Both the position numbers and the translations under genes were made by a program. 64,000 nucleotides of DNA, from the NCBI RefSeq assembly GCF_004210375.1, contig NC_134833.1, positions 21,259,396 to 21,323,395 on the forward strand. The letters run 5' to 3'. Below are positions 1-12,100 of this stretch, one piece after another. Within the stretch, counting starts at the first letter, position 1. Every line of letters begins with the position of its first letter. Source of the DNA: Tachypleus tridentatus (lineage: Eukaryota; Arthropoda; Merostomata; Xiphosura; Limulidae). Under the pieces are notes generated by a model that was not told the origin of the DNA, searched no databases, and saw nothing but the letters and a program-made list of their open reading frames with translations.

Positions 1-37
1 CTTGAATTAATCACGAGGAGTTATTTTTGAGAGGGAT

Positions 38-589
38 TTGAAGAACATCCACGAGTCAGAGATTCTCGCTAGTCTCTCCACTCAAGGAGTTTCTGCAGTG
101 AGGCGCATCTCCACTCACAAAGACGGAGTTACACTGCTGACAAATATCCTCGTTTTGACATTTACATCACCACATGCACCTGCCACCATCAAGGCAGGTT
201 ATCTAATTTGCAGGGCCACGATGCCTATGAATGTCACACGGACCCACGTTGTGTCAACTGCAATGGTTCCCACCCTTCCTACTTTCATTCCACAACTAGA
301 GTGGGGGTGCAGAAAGATCTCTCTGTACCTCCAAGAGAATCGTTTTCAAAACAAATGAAAAGCCTTTTGACCTCCATGGTTAAAAAGGTTGATGAATCGA
401 CTTCTACATCCATCTCTGTTCCTCCCATACAGTCCAACAAATCTAAAGATCTACATCCTTCGGTTTCAAATACAGGCATTTCTTCTGATACATCTTTTAC
501 TCCAACCCCACGATGCAAAACAATCATTTGTTTACGTTCTCAGTCACTGGAATCCCCTTCCAACAACAAAGACCTACCCAATTGACCCA
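38..589 (+). pseudogene. LINE ORF1 (gag-like) remnant
   Basis: One frame gives SEILASLSTQGVSAVRRIS from about position 53, the usual start of the nucleic-acid-binding ORF1 region of these elements. The reading then shifts frame near 205, where a second frame carries GHDAYECHTDPRCVNCNG, the last knuckle of a zinc-knuckle array (spacing Cx4-5C, CxxC). The first knuckles have been lost in a deletion around 200-210. The C-terminal part is serine/threonine rich and ends at a stop near 583. The protein would have bound the element's RNA; this copy is broken. Confidence 0.6.
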
Positions 590-600
590 GGGCAGGATCC

Positions 601-1398
601 ATGGAGGTCGATAGACCTCCTCTGAATAAGAACAGTAAGGAAAAAAGATGTGGTCGTAAACAGAAGGGTTCTCCAGCCATCCGTGTTTCCTTTGGTCATA
701 CCATCACTGTTTGTTCTCTCTACCTGTCACCTGGAGAGACATGTGATCAATCAGACCTTGATGCTCTCGTTGAACAGTTGCCATTTCCATTTCTAATCCT
801 GGGGGACTTTAATGGACATCATCCCCTCTGGGGAAGTGCTGTTATTGATAGGAGGGGTTGCTCTGTAGAGCGTATGCTCTCTGATCACAATCTTTCTCTT
901 TTCAATACTGGTTTTTCCACTTATTTTCATGCACCTGGTCAGTCCTTTACCGCTATTGATTTCTCAGTTTGCTCCCCTTCATTATTCTCCCATTTTTCAT
1001 GGAGGGATGACAATTATCCACTAGGAAGTGATCATTTTCCAATACTTTTGAGAGAGACTGTCCGTTGTCGATGCCAACCTACCCGCGTGCCCCGGTGGAA
1101 GCTGGATCAGGCAGACTGGTCCACATTCACTGCTCTCGCAGAACTTGATCCTGCCATAATGAATCAGCCATCAATAGACGACTGTGTGGCAGCAGTAACT
1201 GACTGTATTATACAAGCAGCTGCTCACTGTATTCCTAAAACCTCAACACGTTTCCACGATATTCTTGGCCGTGGTGGAATCCTGCTTGCCACTTGGCATG
1301 GAAGGCTCAAAAACGGGCCTGGGATACTTTCCGTAGATATCCCACACTTTCGAACCGCATTGCTTTCCAATGGGCCCGTGCACATGGTAGGTGGGTAA
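601..1398 (+). pseudogene. ORF1 tail fused to LINE endonuclease domain (EEP family)
   Basis: The open frame starts with a lysine-rich piece that looks like the end of ORF1 and then, from about residue 24, continues as an exonuclease-endonuclease-phosphatase domain. The family's GDFNGHHPLWGS motif (about residues 68-79) and the late GSDHFPILL motif (about residues 143-151, holding the catalytic Asp-His pair) are both visible. The N-terminal third of the endonuclease is missing, so the ORF1-endonuclease join is probably a deletion product. In intact elements this domain nicks the target for target-primed reverse transcription. The frame breaks near 1250-1300, and the linker region towards RT continues in another frame (1293-1565). 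Confidence 0.65.
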
Positions 1399-1564
1399 GA
1401 CGTCAAAGCCAGAAGGAATCTTGGATTCAGTTCACAACTAGTATATCTTCTACCACCAGTTCTAATGTCATATGGGACAGGATTCGAAAGGTCAGTGGGC
1501 ACTACAATTCTGTCCCTTGTGTACTGAAGTGGACTACAGTGAACGGCTTTAATTTTTCTCTCTA

Positions 1565-1977
1565 AAACCGTTTGCATGCACTTTTGCTGCCAACGGGGTA
1601 TCCACCCTGATCCTGAACTCCGTATTGGTGAAGTTTAGCTGTCAGTGGTCCCTGAGCCCAAGTTCTTGGGGCTTATCTTTGACCATAAGCTGACCTTTAT
1701 ACCACACTTAAAGCAGCTACAGTTCAAATGCACAAGAGCACTGAATATTCTCCGTGTCCTCTTTACTGCTAGTTGGGGAGCGGATAGATGTTTTATGTTA
1801 AAGATATATCGTGCTCTTATTCGTTCAAAATTTGACTATGGCTCTGCCAGACCCTTGGCCTTAAAGATGTTGGATCCCATTCATCATCAAGGACTTCGAC
1901 CCTGCACTGGGGCTTTCTGCACCTTCGCTGTTTGCAACTGTCTTTACTGTATTCTTCGAAACTTCACTCCTTATTAA
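1565..1977 (+). pseudogene. C-terminal reverse transcriptase remnant of the I-type LINE
   Basis: After the pre-RT linker ends at about 1560 the sequence jumps to a piece reading KTVCMHF and then, from 1645, PEPKFLGLIFDHKLTFIPHL. This matches the region just after the RT catalytic core in these elements, where the thumb begins. The fingers and palm, including YxDD, are absent, so roughly 1.3 kb of expected sequence was deleted near 1560-1567. An in-frame stop lies near 1636 and further frame changes follow. Confidence 0.6.
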
Positions 1978-3083
1978 AGCATCCCACATGGGGATGTGTT
2001 TTTCTTCCTCAGTGGGCTTTACTTTTTCAAAACAGACAATCTGCCATTGCTCCTTTTGGCCTTCGCATCCAGGTGCAATTGGATGAATTGGGTCTCTCCT
2101 TGGAAAACATTGCAGAATCCACTGGTCTGTTCATCTCCCCATGGCTTATTACAGCCCCCAAATGTGACCTTTCTTTTAGTCATCTGAGAAAAGCAGATAC
2201 TCTCGATTGGAAGTACTGTCTTTTATTTACTGAACATCTTTTGAACAATATTTCCATTCCAATTTATACAGATGGTTCCAAATCAGGTGACTCTTCTGTT
2301 GGCTCTGCCATGGTTTGTTGCAGTTTGGTGGTTGCGCACAGAATCCCCTCTACAGCTTCTGTGTTCACAACTGAACTGTATGCCATATTTCTTGCCCTGG
2401 ATCATATTGAAGCTGAGCAGTACTCCAACTGCACTATTTATACTGACTCCCTTAGTTCTCTACTGGCCCTGGAATCACTACATGTTGGCTCACACCCTGT
2501 TCTCACTGATATTCAAAACCGACTGGCCCATTTCTCATTAACATCTACTTCTATCCAGATTTTCTGGATACCAGGACACGTTGGTATTCGCAGGAACGAG
2601 CTTGCAGACACGGCAGCTAAACCTATCTGCTCCGGCACTATCACCACTGTGCCTATTCCGTACATGGACTATGGTCTTGTATTCAAGGCTCGGCTCCGTG
2701 CCAGCTGGCAGTCCACTTGGAGTGAGCAATGTGACAACAATCTTTTTCAAATAAAACACTATATTGGGCTTTGGCCGTCTAGCTGCCGTAAGGTTCAGAA
2801 GGAGGAAGTTGTTCTTACTAGACTACACATTGGTCAGAGTTTTTTAACTCATTGTTTTCTTTTATCTGGAACTGATGCACTAGTGTTTAACACCCAAATC
2901 ACTGTAAGCCACATTTTACTTTCCTGCCATCGTTACGACTCTCAACGATGGCACTATTTTAAACACGTTCTGTCCCAGGGTTTATCTGTAACATTGGACA
3001 GTGTTATTGGTGATGGTGACACTGTCCACCTTGATAAAATTTTTAATTTTTTAATGGCCATTAATCTTTTTAACCTCATTTAA
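1932..3083 (+). pseudogene. RNase H and C-terminal region of the I-type LINE
   Basis: This is a 383-residue open frame. RNase H spans about residues 108-232 and keeps the expected acidic residues: D114 in IYTDGSKS, E148 in TTELYAIF, D172 in IYTDSLSS, and the closing HVGIRRNELAD block with H216 and D226. In such elements RNase H removes the RNA template during insertion. The C-terminal region normally carries a CCHC-like cluster. Here its first two cysteines have been lost (the sequence reads VFNTQITVSHILLSC), while copy 2 still has a CxxC at about 57740. The open frame is a surviving remnant, not a host gene. Confidence 0.75.
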
Positions 3084-3675
3084 GTGTTTGATATTTATTC
3101 ATTACACCTTTTTAATTGTGGTTCCCTTTTCAGAGTCTCAATCTCTCTAGTTCAATTTGACGTTGTAAAATGGTCAGAACATTAAATAACTCGACACCAG
3201 GACTAGAAAGACCAACTTCAGGTGACTAACGCTGCTGTTTGAACTATCCGTTTGAACTACCCGTTAGTTGTTATTACACTTTTGCTGCATGTTATTTAAC
3301 ACTTTTATTACTTTACCTTTTAGTACTGGCCATAATGATACATAACCTGGAACCATGACTGGAAAGGCCAACTTTAGGTGACTGATGGTGGTTCTTGTAC
3401 TTACCTGTTAGTCTTCCTGGTGGTTTATGATCATTACCATTTTGCTAGAGAAAGTCCTTTACAACTTCTCTTACTCTGCTTTCTCTCTTAACATTGTAGA
3501 CTTGGTGTCAACATTGGTTTTATACTTTTTCTGTTTTTCAGTGATGTTTTGTTTTACCTTCATTCCCTTTTATATATTTTACTACATTTAATTTATTTTT
3601 ACCTTTTTACTGGACATTTGGTGCAGATAGCCTAGCTACTTTGTGCCATAAAACACTAAATCATTCAATCAATCA

Positions 3676-4557
3676 GTGACATAGATGAAGGAGCAGTCAA
3701 TAAATTACTTTACCTTGCTGATTAAGTTAATATCTTGGCTGTTACTGGCTGTGAAGAGGATGCTGCTGATTTACCAAATTATTTAGATTATTCAGTGAGT
3801 TGGGCAAATAAATAACAGATGAGTTTAATTATAATAATTGCAAGATAATGCACATATGCTGTTATAATTTTAAATGAGTATAATTCAGGTGGGAATAACC
3901 TCAGCAGTATTATGAAAGAAATGAATCTTGTTGTAATGGTTGGTCAATCTCTTAAGCCATCCAACAGTGTGTTGTTGCTAGTGGTAGGACAAATAGCATT
4001 TTAGTTGTATTTACAGAAATACTGAATAAAAGTCTTAAAGGGGTATAATTGTATAGTATAATTTCATTGTATAGGTTATTGGTTAGGCCACATTTGGAAT
4101 TTTGTGTTTGGTCTTGAGTTTTTTTACCCTATAAAAGACATTGAATTGTTGGAAATGATTTGCAGAAGGATTATTAGAATAGTGCCTGGGGTAGGGGGAT
4201 TGTCATATGAGGAAAGGCTGAGATCTCTGAAATTGTTTTATATTGAAAAAAGAACAGTTAGGAGGGATCTGATTGAGATGTTTAAGATTGTAAAGGGAAT
4301 GGATAGTATTGTTGCATTATCATTTTTGAGACTTAACAGTGAGAATAGTGGGACAAGGGGACAGAAGTATAAATTTTGACAAGGTGAAAGTTATTTTCAG
4401 CTAAGACAGTTCCATTTTTTCTAAGAGGGTGGTTGGCATTTGAAATGGGTTGCTTTTGGATGTTGTAGAGGCAGTGGATTTAATTGAGTTTAAGAAAATG
4501 CTTCTTAAGTGTATGAATGATACAAGAGTGGCCTTAAGATGTTTTAAAATTTAATTT
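3676..4557 (+). mobile_element. CR1-like LINE fragment, C-terminal RT region
   Basis: Broken frames spell the late RT part of CR1-like elements: NDIDEGAVNKLLY near 3676-3710, SVSWANK and NNCKIMHI near 3795-3855, then LVRPHLEFCVWS near 4083-4115. An open stretch at 4104-4379 follows with KDIELLEMICRRIIRI, GLSYEERLRSLKLF and DLIEMFKIVKGMD, the characteristic end of the CR1/L2 protein. Stops and frameshifts are frequent, so it is an old copy. The 5' part is missing, or lies beyond the I-type LINE that ends at 3675. Confidence 0.7.
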
Positions 4558-4599
4558 CGTTTAGAGGATGAAACAGCAAAAATGTCCCTAAATATTGTT

Positions 4600-5710
4600 A
4601 CACTTATTAATGATAACACACTTTCCAGTTGAAAAAGGAGAACAAAACCTCATATCCAACTCAAATCATTTAAACACTTAAGCCTTTCTTTAAACTTATG
4701 TCTACCACTTTGAAGGTAAGCTGTTCAATGCTTGATTACCTTATTGAAGTAAAACTGTAAGTTCAAGTTGATTCCTTTCAGAATCTGTACTGGTTCATTT
4801 AACAACCTGGAACACCTCAATTACATTCCCTTCCAGTTTTGTGTTGTGTTTTTCCCCAAGATAAAATAATTTCAAGAACTTCTTGTACAATAGCCTTTCC
4901 ATCCTATGTATCATCCTAATAGCTCACCTTTAAAAAACATTCTGTCCTTAAAGTAAGAAGCCTAAGACTGAAATGATTCAAATAAACACTTACCAGTGAC
5001 CTAAACTATAAAATTGTAACATCTTCAGATTTACTTTCAGTATTTCTATAAAAATTATCCCAAATCCTATTTGCTCTACCACTAGACAACAACTCTACCT
5101 TAAGACACTGATCAATACATTAAGAACTTTTTCTTCCATAACCCTTCATAATTTTACTTGTTTGATTTATGGTAAACCACATGCATCACTTTGCATTAAA
5201 TTAAATTAAAAGCCATCTCAGTTATTTACTTAATTGAGGAAGTGATCTAAATCCTTTTATGAAGCAACAGAATCTTCCTCACAACCAATCATTCTTTGAT
5301 CCAATGATACAATAACCAAATTTTTAACAAGGCTTTTGCATGGCATCTTGCCCAAGTGCTCTTTTAAAATCTAAGTATATTAAATTTAGATCGTAACCCT
5401 TATCAGCATTAGCAGTACCTCATAAAATAGTATTGGGATATTAATTTTTGTCTCTAGTGAAACCATGTTGATTATCCGACAAAATGTTAAACTTTGTTAA
5501 CTGATTTTACAAAATATCTTTTATCAGACTTTCAAATACTTTTCCTGTTATTGATGAGGCTGTTAGGCCTACGCTTATCTGGACAATTTTTTTATTGCCT
5601 CCATCAAGAAAAAGATTTAACGTTAGCCAGCTTTCATTCTTCTACGATTAGTCTTTTAAAACCCCAGAGTAGTTTATCATGCAGTCCTGTTGGGAAGGTT
5701 AAAGTGTAAG
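4600..5710 (-). mobile_element. CR1-like LINE fragment on the opposite strand
   Basis: Read on the minus strand from 5710 downwards, the sequence gives ITGKVFESLIKDIL, then LSDNQHGFTRDK, then IYLDFKRAL, which are RT core blocks of CR1-like elements. Further down (about 5230-4970) come DLDHFLN, KCKVMH-like and RTES-like remnants of the later RT region. Many stops interrupt it. It lies tail to tail with the fragment ending at 4557, but I cannot say whether both come from one insertion. Confidence 0.6.
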
Positions 5711-6475
5711 TGTATGATTTTCCCCAGAAAATTGTTTGTTGTTGTTAAAGTGTGATCAGATGATTTGATTCTTTCATTACCATGTAAGGTTAGCTTGAAA
5801 CAAGAAGAAATTTAGAATAAGTTAACATAAGAGAAATATTAAAAACAAAAGTGAAAATTCTGCAGTTGTTGAACAAGTAACTTATACTGCACATATCATC
5901 CAATAGGGAAAAAAATGGTGATTTTGGCTTAACTGAATAACATGTCTGCTAGAAGTATTAGAGAAACAATAGGACCAATGAAATGCAGCAAAAACAACAT
6001 TGTTAAATAAGGATGAAGGGTTAAAAATAAATTGTGTAGATGTGATCTTTTTTTAATTGTAAGCTAGTAGTCACATGACTATCATGGCTGTTTTACTTGT
6101 ACATCACGCAGTAACTGTTTTTCACAATCCCGAAGATGATGTAAAATGACGTTGAGACACACTGACTTTTACAATCACTGATTGGTTTAAATAAAGATTT
6201 TGATTGTGTATAATGAGATGCTATTGATTCTGACCTCATGTTTCATTTCTTTATATAAATATTGTTTGAAGACCTATATGTATTTACACAGAAATGCATG
6301 AGGCATAAAAATAAGTTTTAACATTTCTCTTAGTCTTAAATAATTTTATATTTTAGCAAATTATAGCTTACTGTTAAACTATTTAATAATGTCTACTTTA
6401 GATGCCTTAACTTTAGCATATATCAGTTTTAGGAAAACAACTAAAATAATTTGAACATCTCTAATTTCCCAAACC

Positions 6476-6588
6476 TCTACTTACGTGGATAGAGGAAATC
6501 TCATTAACCAACTCATGTTTGTCACTTGTACCTATACTTACATGGATAGAGGAAATCTCATTGACCAACTCATGTTTGTCACTTGTGG
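6476..6588. repeat. Two-copy tandem duplication, 57-bp period
   Basis: The block beginning ttacgtggatagaggaaatc at 6481 recurs at 6538 with a few substitutions and ends in the same catgtttgtcacttgt. It is a simple local duplication. Confidence 0.85.
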
Positions 6589-7658
6589 TTCATGAGTTTT
6601 AATTCTTTTGAATTGTTTGGAAGTTCCTGTAATATGAATATTGTAGAAATATTTTCAAAGTTGTCATACTTAATGCTGTACATTACTGAATGGCTTCATC
6701 AGTGAAGTATTGTAATAGTTTTAAATATGGAATTTTACTTAGAATTATGATATTTGGAAGTATATGTAATTAGATCTAATCTTTGATTTTCTTATTTATG
6801 TTGACAAATAATGTATTTATTGTATCTGTGTATACATATTAATATATACAGTTATTAGTAAAATTAATTACAGTGAAATTGCGTCACTTGTGCATCCTGA
6901 ATATACGGTAAAACTGTCTTCCCTAGCTACAGTGTACGTGCACACGTACGTAGCAGTGACTGTTCCTGGGTGCTATTTTTAGTTTTGCAGACATTGCAAA
7001 AAAATGTTATTTTGGTATTTAAGTAGAAAATAAAAAGAATATATAAATTAAGCTATGGTGTAGAATAATGTACCTAGATGATTTTATTTAATAACTTGTG
7101 GTTATACACAGTGAATTAAAACACATGCATACATGCACTTGAAGACATTTCATTATATGCTTTGATGAAATGATTGAAATTATAAATTTTGTATATTAAC
7201 TTCATTTTGGTCAGTTAACAAATAGTAATATTTGCTCAGTTAAACCTTTAGGTGATTCATTTTCCAGTCTCAAATTTCTAACATATAAATAAAACCTTTT
7301 ATAAAAGAATTCTCATCTGTGTCTCTAATGGAATTTTAAACATTCAGACTTCATGAAATTTATTTAAATTTAATTGATTAAAAGTATAGAATTACATGTT
7401 CTACTTACTTTATTTAACAGGTGAGTGATAATGAACAGATGGTGATGTTAGGTTGAAATTAATTTATGATGTTGTACATATTATGAGATAAAAATATATT
7501 TGTATGTGAACATTGTTGATTGTAACATCTTTACTAAGTACAAAACGTGTCCAAAAGTCTGTACTCCAATAGGTTTATTCATACAAAAATTGCTGGTCTT
7601 TGTGAACCACTTACTACTTGTGTTACTTTTAACTGATATGGTTGAGGACTTTTTAACA

Positions 7659-7721
7659 TTAAATGTTAGCCATTATCAGTTGATGCTGCTACCTGCAACA
7701 TTCCCACTGTTTAAGGGTTAA
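7659..7721 (-). mobile_element. Short TTAA-bounded MITE-like element
   Basis: Read on the minus strand it begins ttaacccttaaacagtgg and continues through aatgttgcaggtagcagcat. The same sequence, with few differences, occurs on the + strand at 52105-52170. Both copies are bounded by TTAA, the target site of piggyBac-type transposons. It has no coding capacity. The assignment to piggyBac is inference from the TTAA ends. Confidence 0.5.
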
Positions 7722-8529
7722 CTGCTGTAAAAATTTACTAAGTGCTATAAAGAACATACTTGTATAATATTTAATTAATAAAGTTGTCTTGTGCAGAGTA
7801 GAAGTTAGCATTGTTGTTTAGAATTCAAGTAATAGGGTAGAATACATTGTGGATATTGAAACAAAAGTTATTTAACCAACAGTACAAACTATCTGGAAAT
7901 TTGTGAATTTGCCCTTTATACTTAAACATTCTGTAGTTTTATGAATAAAATAAATTTTAAGCTAAAAAACTTAATGTTTATGTTAATTATACTTCTAATT
8001 TACAGTACTTTGTTAGTATAATGCACAGGTACATCATGTGTTTATGTATTTAAATTAAATTATTGATTTTGGAAAATACCCTTTTTTGCCCAAGTCTGAA
8101 TTTATATTAGGTTACTCAAGATAAAGTTCTGTGATTATAAAGAAATTGTTGGAACATTTTGGATATTTAAACAACCAGAAACAAAATTGTAATAAAATGA
8201 ACTTTGTTTTTATTTAAAACTTCATTAAATGTGAATATTAATGTTGAAACATTAATGCCACATTTCATACAGTTCTTGTCTTGATAATATAACAGCAACA
8301 AGACAAGCTCTCTAGTTCACAAGCTATTCTGAATAATGAGTAAAATTCATTTTAGATAAGAATAATATATGTAAGGTTTAAAAAAAATCTTTACCCTAAT
8401 ACTGTGTTGTGACATAAATAAAACTGATGAAAAATTACACTTCATCAAGTTAATCCAGCTCATAAAACAAGTGTTATCAAACACTTTCATGATACAAGTA
8501 GCATTTTCATTACTACTAGTCCATGCCAG

Positions 8530-8620
8530 CTGGAATACAACATAGTGGTTAGGGCATTTGATTTACAATATGTGGACCACAGGTTTAAACCCCATTACTG
8601 ATTATGTTTACTCTCTCTTT
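8530..8620 (+). mobile_element. tRNA-derived SINE head (third type)
   Basis: The stretch tagtggttagggcatttga resembles an RNA polymerase III A box, and aggtttaaaccccattac about 40 bases later a degenerate B box. There is no intact cloverleaf and no recognisable tail, so this is a decayed SINE rather than a tRNA gene. Confidence 0.35.
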
Positions 8621-8944
8621 TTTTTTACCTTTGTTGCATTATGAAGTGATGATTAATTCCACTATTTATTAGTAAGGTGTGACCTAGAAATTGATTGTGG
8701 ATAGCATTAACTGATTACATTCCTTGTAGTCTTGTTTCAACATTAGGGACTACTAACTCGGGAAACCTTCAAATAGTTTTGCACAAAATTTAATAACAGC
8801 AAAAAAATGTTTTTAAGCCACACTGAAGAGCCCTGGTATTTGGTGAGTGTTCGTCAGAAATGGATACAGCAGATGTGATATGGTTGACATATCGTATGCT
8901 TTTTTTTTTGGCTTTATACAAATTATTTTAACTTTTTTTTAAAG

Positions 8945-9104
8945 GATTCATTGTTACCTCCCAGCCAGCGTTGTAAAGACCAAACAACTAAAACTCCCAC
9001 AGGTCCGTTGAATAGAAAGAAACTGTTGGATTATTTAGAAAGACGTGCTAAAGAGGAAGAAGATTGGCCAGAAAATAAACATTACGAACCTGGGGTCAAG
9101 CGAG
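8945..9104 (+). CDS. tmod: tropomodulin exon a (first visible)
   Basis: The acceptor is tttttttaaag and the donor cgag|gtgagt. The exon starts in phase 0 at DSLLPPSQRC, which in the family follows directly after the DPD end of the N-terminal helix, and ends one base into a glycine codon. It carries the TGPLNRKKLLDYLERRAKEE part of the first actin- and tropomyosin-binding region. Confidence 0.9.
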
Positions 9105-12100
9105 GTGAGTGTATCTCAGTTTCTTCATCATAGAAAAATATTGTATTGTAACAGTGAAATTGCAGTCCTTGCTTAAAATTGGCATTAGTCAAGTAACAAA
9201 CCACCATTATAACATTCTGAACAGTTATAAAATAGTAAAGTAACTTAAACAAAACTGGAAAGTGTATGCAAATTTTATTTAGCAATATTAATATATTTTT
9301 TTTATGCATTTTGCATGTTTTAGAAATATGGAAAAAAATTTGTATTTACAGCCATGATAAATTGTTATGCAAGTATAATTAAGTGAAAAAAATGATATAT
9401 TCTCACCACAAATATACATACAATGTTAAAATGAATTACATGATTAGTGGTTATCTGCTGTTTTGATATTTATCTGATCACAGATGTATCAACTAAAAAT
9501 AAATATTTTGATTAAAGAAATTATTATTTTTTTATCATTATGCAAACTTACATTTAAGTTGGTTTGTTATGATAGAAACAAACTGCAGTTGTTAACAGTT
9601 TTATTAGATTATTTAGATTTGATAATTTTCCTTCATGATGTAAGGACAGTTTTCATTTTGAAAATTAACTTCAGAAAACATGAAGCATATAAAAAAAAAT
9701 CTGTATCTTGTAAGCTAAGTATATTGTTATAAACATACAACTTTTTTGGGTTAACAAATGTTATAATTATCTTTTGTGAATAATTTAAATTTATTTATTA
9801 ATATTACAGGTAAAGTGTGGATTCAGAAAGAGAAACAAAGAACTAAAGATGATGATGACCTTGAAGTGGAACTTGACCTAGATGAAAACTATGAAAAAGC
9901 TCTTATAGGAGCAACAGAAGCTGAACTGGTGGACTTGGCAGGTAAAGAAACTTGACAGATGCTCGCATCTCTTACATCATGGTTACACAACTGCAATTTT
10001 GTCTTTCATGTGATGTATTGCTCGTACGTCAGTGGATCAAAAACAATCTCTGCTCTTCAGTCATAATTCAGATTTTACTTTAAAGTTGGGATTGTGATGA
10101 AAAACTGGTTGAAGGGAGGTGGGTGGAAAAATATTTCAGAAGTCTGTGCCTGTTTGAAACTTGTTTCTAAAAATGTAAAATTCAAATTATTTAGTCTTAC
10201 CTGGGAATACTGGAAGCCAGAAATGCTTGTATTGTAAAAGATGAGAACTGGAGAGAATGAAAATTATACTGCAAAATGATTATAAGTTACAGGACACAGT
10301 TTTTCTCAATGTAATAAACATGCAGCCAAGTAGAGTAGAGTATGATTTGGAACTAGAAATAAAAGTTGAAATGGAAGCTTGGGAGAGTGGAGAACCAACC
10401 TCGTAAAAAAACTAAATCCTTTTAATTTATAGAAAAAAGGCAATGGTTATTTGATAAAATTGTTTATGAAGATTTTAAGTTTGCTTAATTCGTTGTCATT
10501 TTTCTGACAGTAGCATGCAAATCTTTATTGTTTTTGTGGAAAATAAAAAAAAAATGGTTAAAAGATTTTGAAACTCCTTAAGAATATTTTTATTTTTTGT
10601 AAATCACCATAAAGTTTCATTCTTAAATTTAGTGAATAACAGTTTTAAAAAATACTGAATTTTGTAAGATTTATATGTGAAACAGTGTAAGAAATACAAG
10701 TTTATAATGCAAAAATTTGTGTTTGTTTTCTGGATATATAAAAAAAACATTATGAGCCTTTTTCTTTCAGCTATTTTGGGCCTTCACAGTATGATGAACC
10801 AAGATCAGTACTATGCCTCTCTTTTGAACAAAGGCCAGAAAATTGGTGACAAATTTGAAAGTATGTATCTATATTTGTATTACTGTTTTTGTTCAGAAAT
10901 ATAATTTTTTTTCATGTAATAAAATGGTATTGATGTTATATAGATGTAATGTAGGATAGCTCATATATATAACTATACCATTTATATTTTCTAAAATTGT
11001 TTACTAAAGTTTCTTTTTCATGATTTAATATTTGTCATAGGTGCTGAACATAATTTTGAGGTACTAATCCTAAAGGCTTTTGTTAGGATGCATGTTTGCA
11101 TAACATCTATTGAAAATGCAAATGTTTTATTCTCATTTTATTACTATGTGATAGATCTTCTGTGAAGTGTGTAACTTGTATATGGCATTCTACACTACCT
11201 GTGTGTAAATCAAATAATCCAACATGTGGAATTTGCAGTTAAGATACTGATATATAATTTAGCTTTACTATTAGGGTTGTTATTTTTATTATGATTATGT
11301 TATGCTGGTAATACTGACATTGAACTGTCTAAAGCTTAAAACCGTTAAACTTCCAGTGATAAAGGATTATATAAGTGAAGAAACTCCAAAAGACAAACTT
11401 TACAGTTGAAGTGAGTTACATAGAAGGCAATGGGCGTTCCAGACTGGTTCAAGCTCTTTAAGTACTAGCCTCTGTTCAATAGAAGGCAATGGGTGTTCCA
11501 GACTGGTTCAAGCTCTTTAAGTACTAGCCTCTGTTCAATAGAAGGCAATGGGTGTTCCAGACTGGTTCAAGCTCTTTAAGTACTAGCTTCTGTTCAATGG
11601 AAGGCAATGGGCATTCCAGACTGGTTCAAGCTCTATAAGTACTAGCTTCTGTTCAATAGAAGGCAATGGGCGTTCCAGACTGGTTCAAGCTCTATAAGTA
11701 CTAACTTCTGTTCAATAGAAGGCAATGGGCATTCCAGACTGGTTCAAGCTCTTTAAGTACTAACTTCTGTTCAATAGAAGGCAATGGGCATTCCAGACTG
11801 GTTCAAGCTCTATAAGTACTAGCTTCTGTTCAATAGAAGGCAATGGGCATTCCAGACTGGTTCAAGCTCTATAAGTACTAGCTTCTGTTCAATAGAAGGC
11901 AATGGGCATTCCAGACTGGTTCAAGCTCTTTAAGTACTAGCTTCTGTTCAATAGAAGGCAATGGGCATTCCAGACTGGTTCAAGCTCTATAAGTACTAGC
12001 TTCTGTTCAATAGAAGGCAATGGGCATTCCAGACTGGTTCAAGCTCTATAAGTACTAGCTTCTGTTCAATAGAAGGCAATGGGCATTCCAGACTGGTTCA

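Larger units (their letters stand above)
1..3675 (+). mobile_element. I-superfamily non-LTR retrotransposon, internally deleted copy 1
   Basis: The order of parts is that of an I-type LINE: an ORF1 remnant with zinc-knuckle residues, an apurinic-type endonuclease remnant, a short C-terminal piece of reverse transcriptase, RNase H, a 3' UTR, and a short tandem tail at about 3657-3675 (repeats of the type atca). The presence of RNase H points to the I group rather than true jockey elements. The RT core with its YxDD box is missing, as are parts of ORF1 and of the endonuclease, so the copy cannot be autonomous. The left end lies outside the window. A sister copy with the same 3' half lies at 56560-58430. 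Directly after the tail, CR1-like coding sequence begins, so this element either inserted into a CR1-like copy or abuts a truncated one. Confidence 0.85.
5711..8529. other. Non-coding DNA upstream of tropomodulin
   Basis: About 2.8 kb of AT-rich sequence in which I find no convincing exon. A 57-bp tandem duplication at 6476-6588 and a short TTAA-bounded element at 7659-7721 are listed separately. The missing N-terminal tropomodulin exon was looked for here (an exon ending in phase 0 with a DPD-like end) and not found. The short open frames here have no recognisable domain. Confidence 0.5.

Noticed and set aside
1932-3083. Host RNase H gene
   Set aside because: The 383-codon frame is the C-terminal part of a LINE protein, with the LINE 3' UTR and tail behind it and a second copy at 57235-57900.
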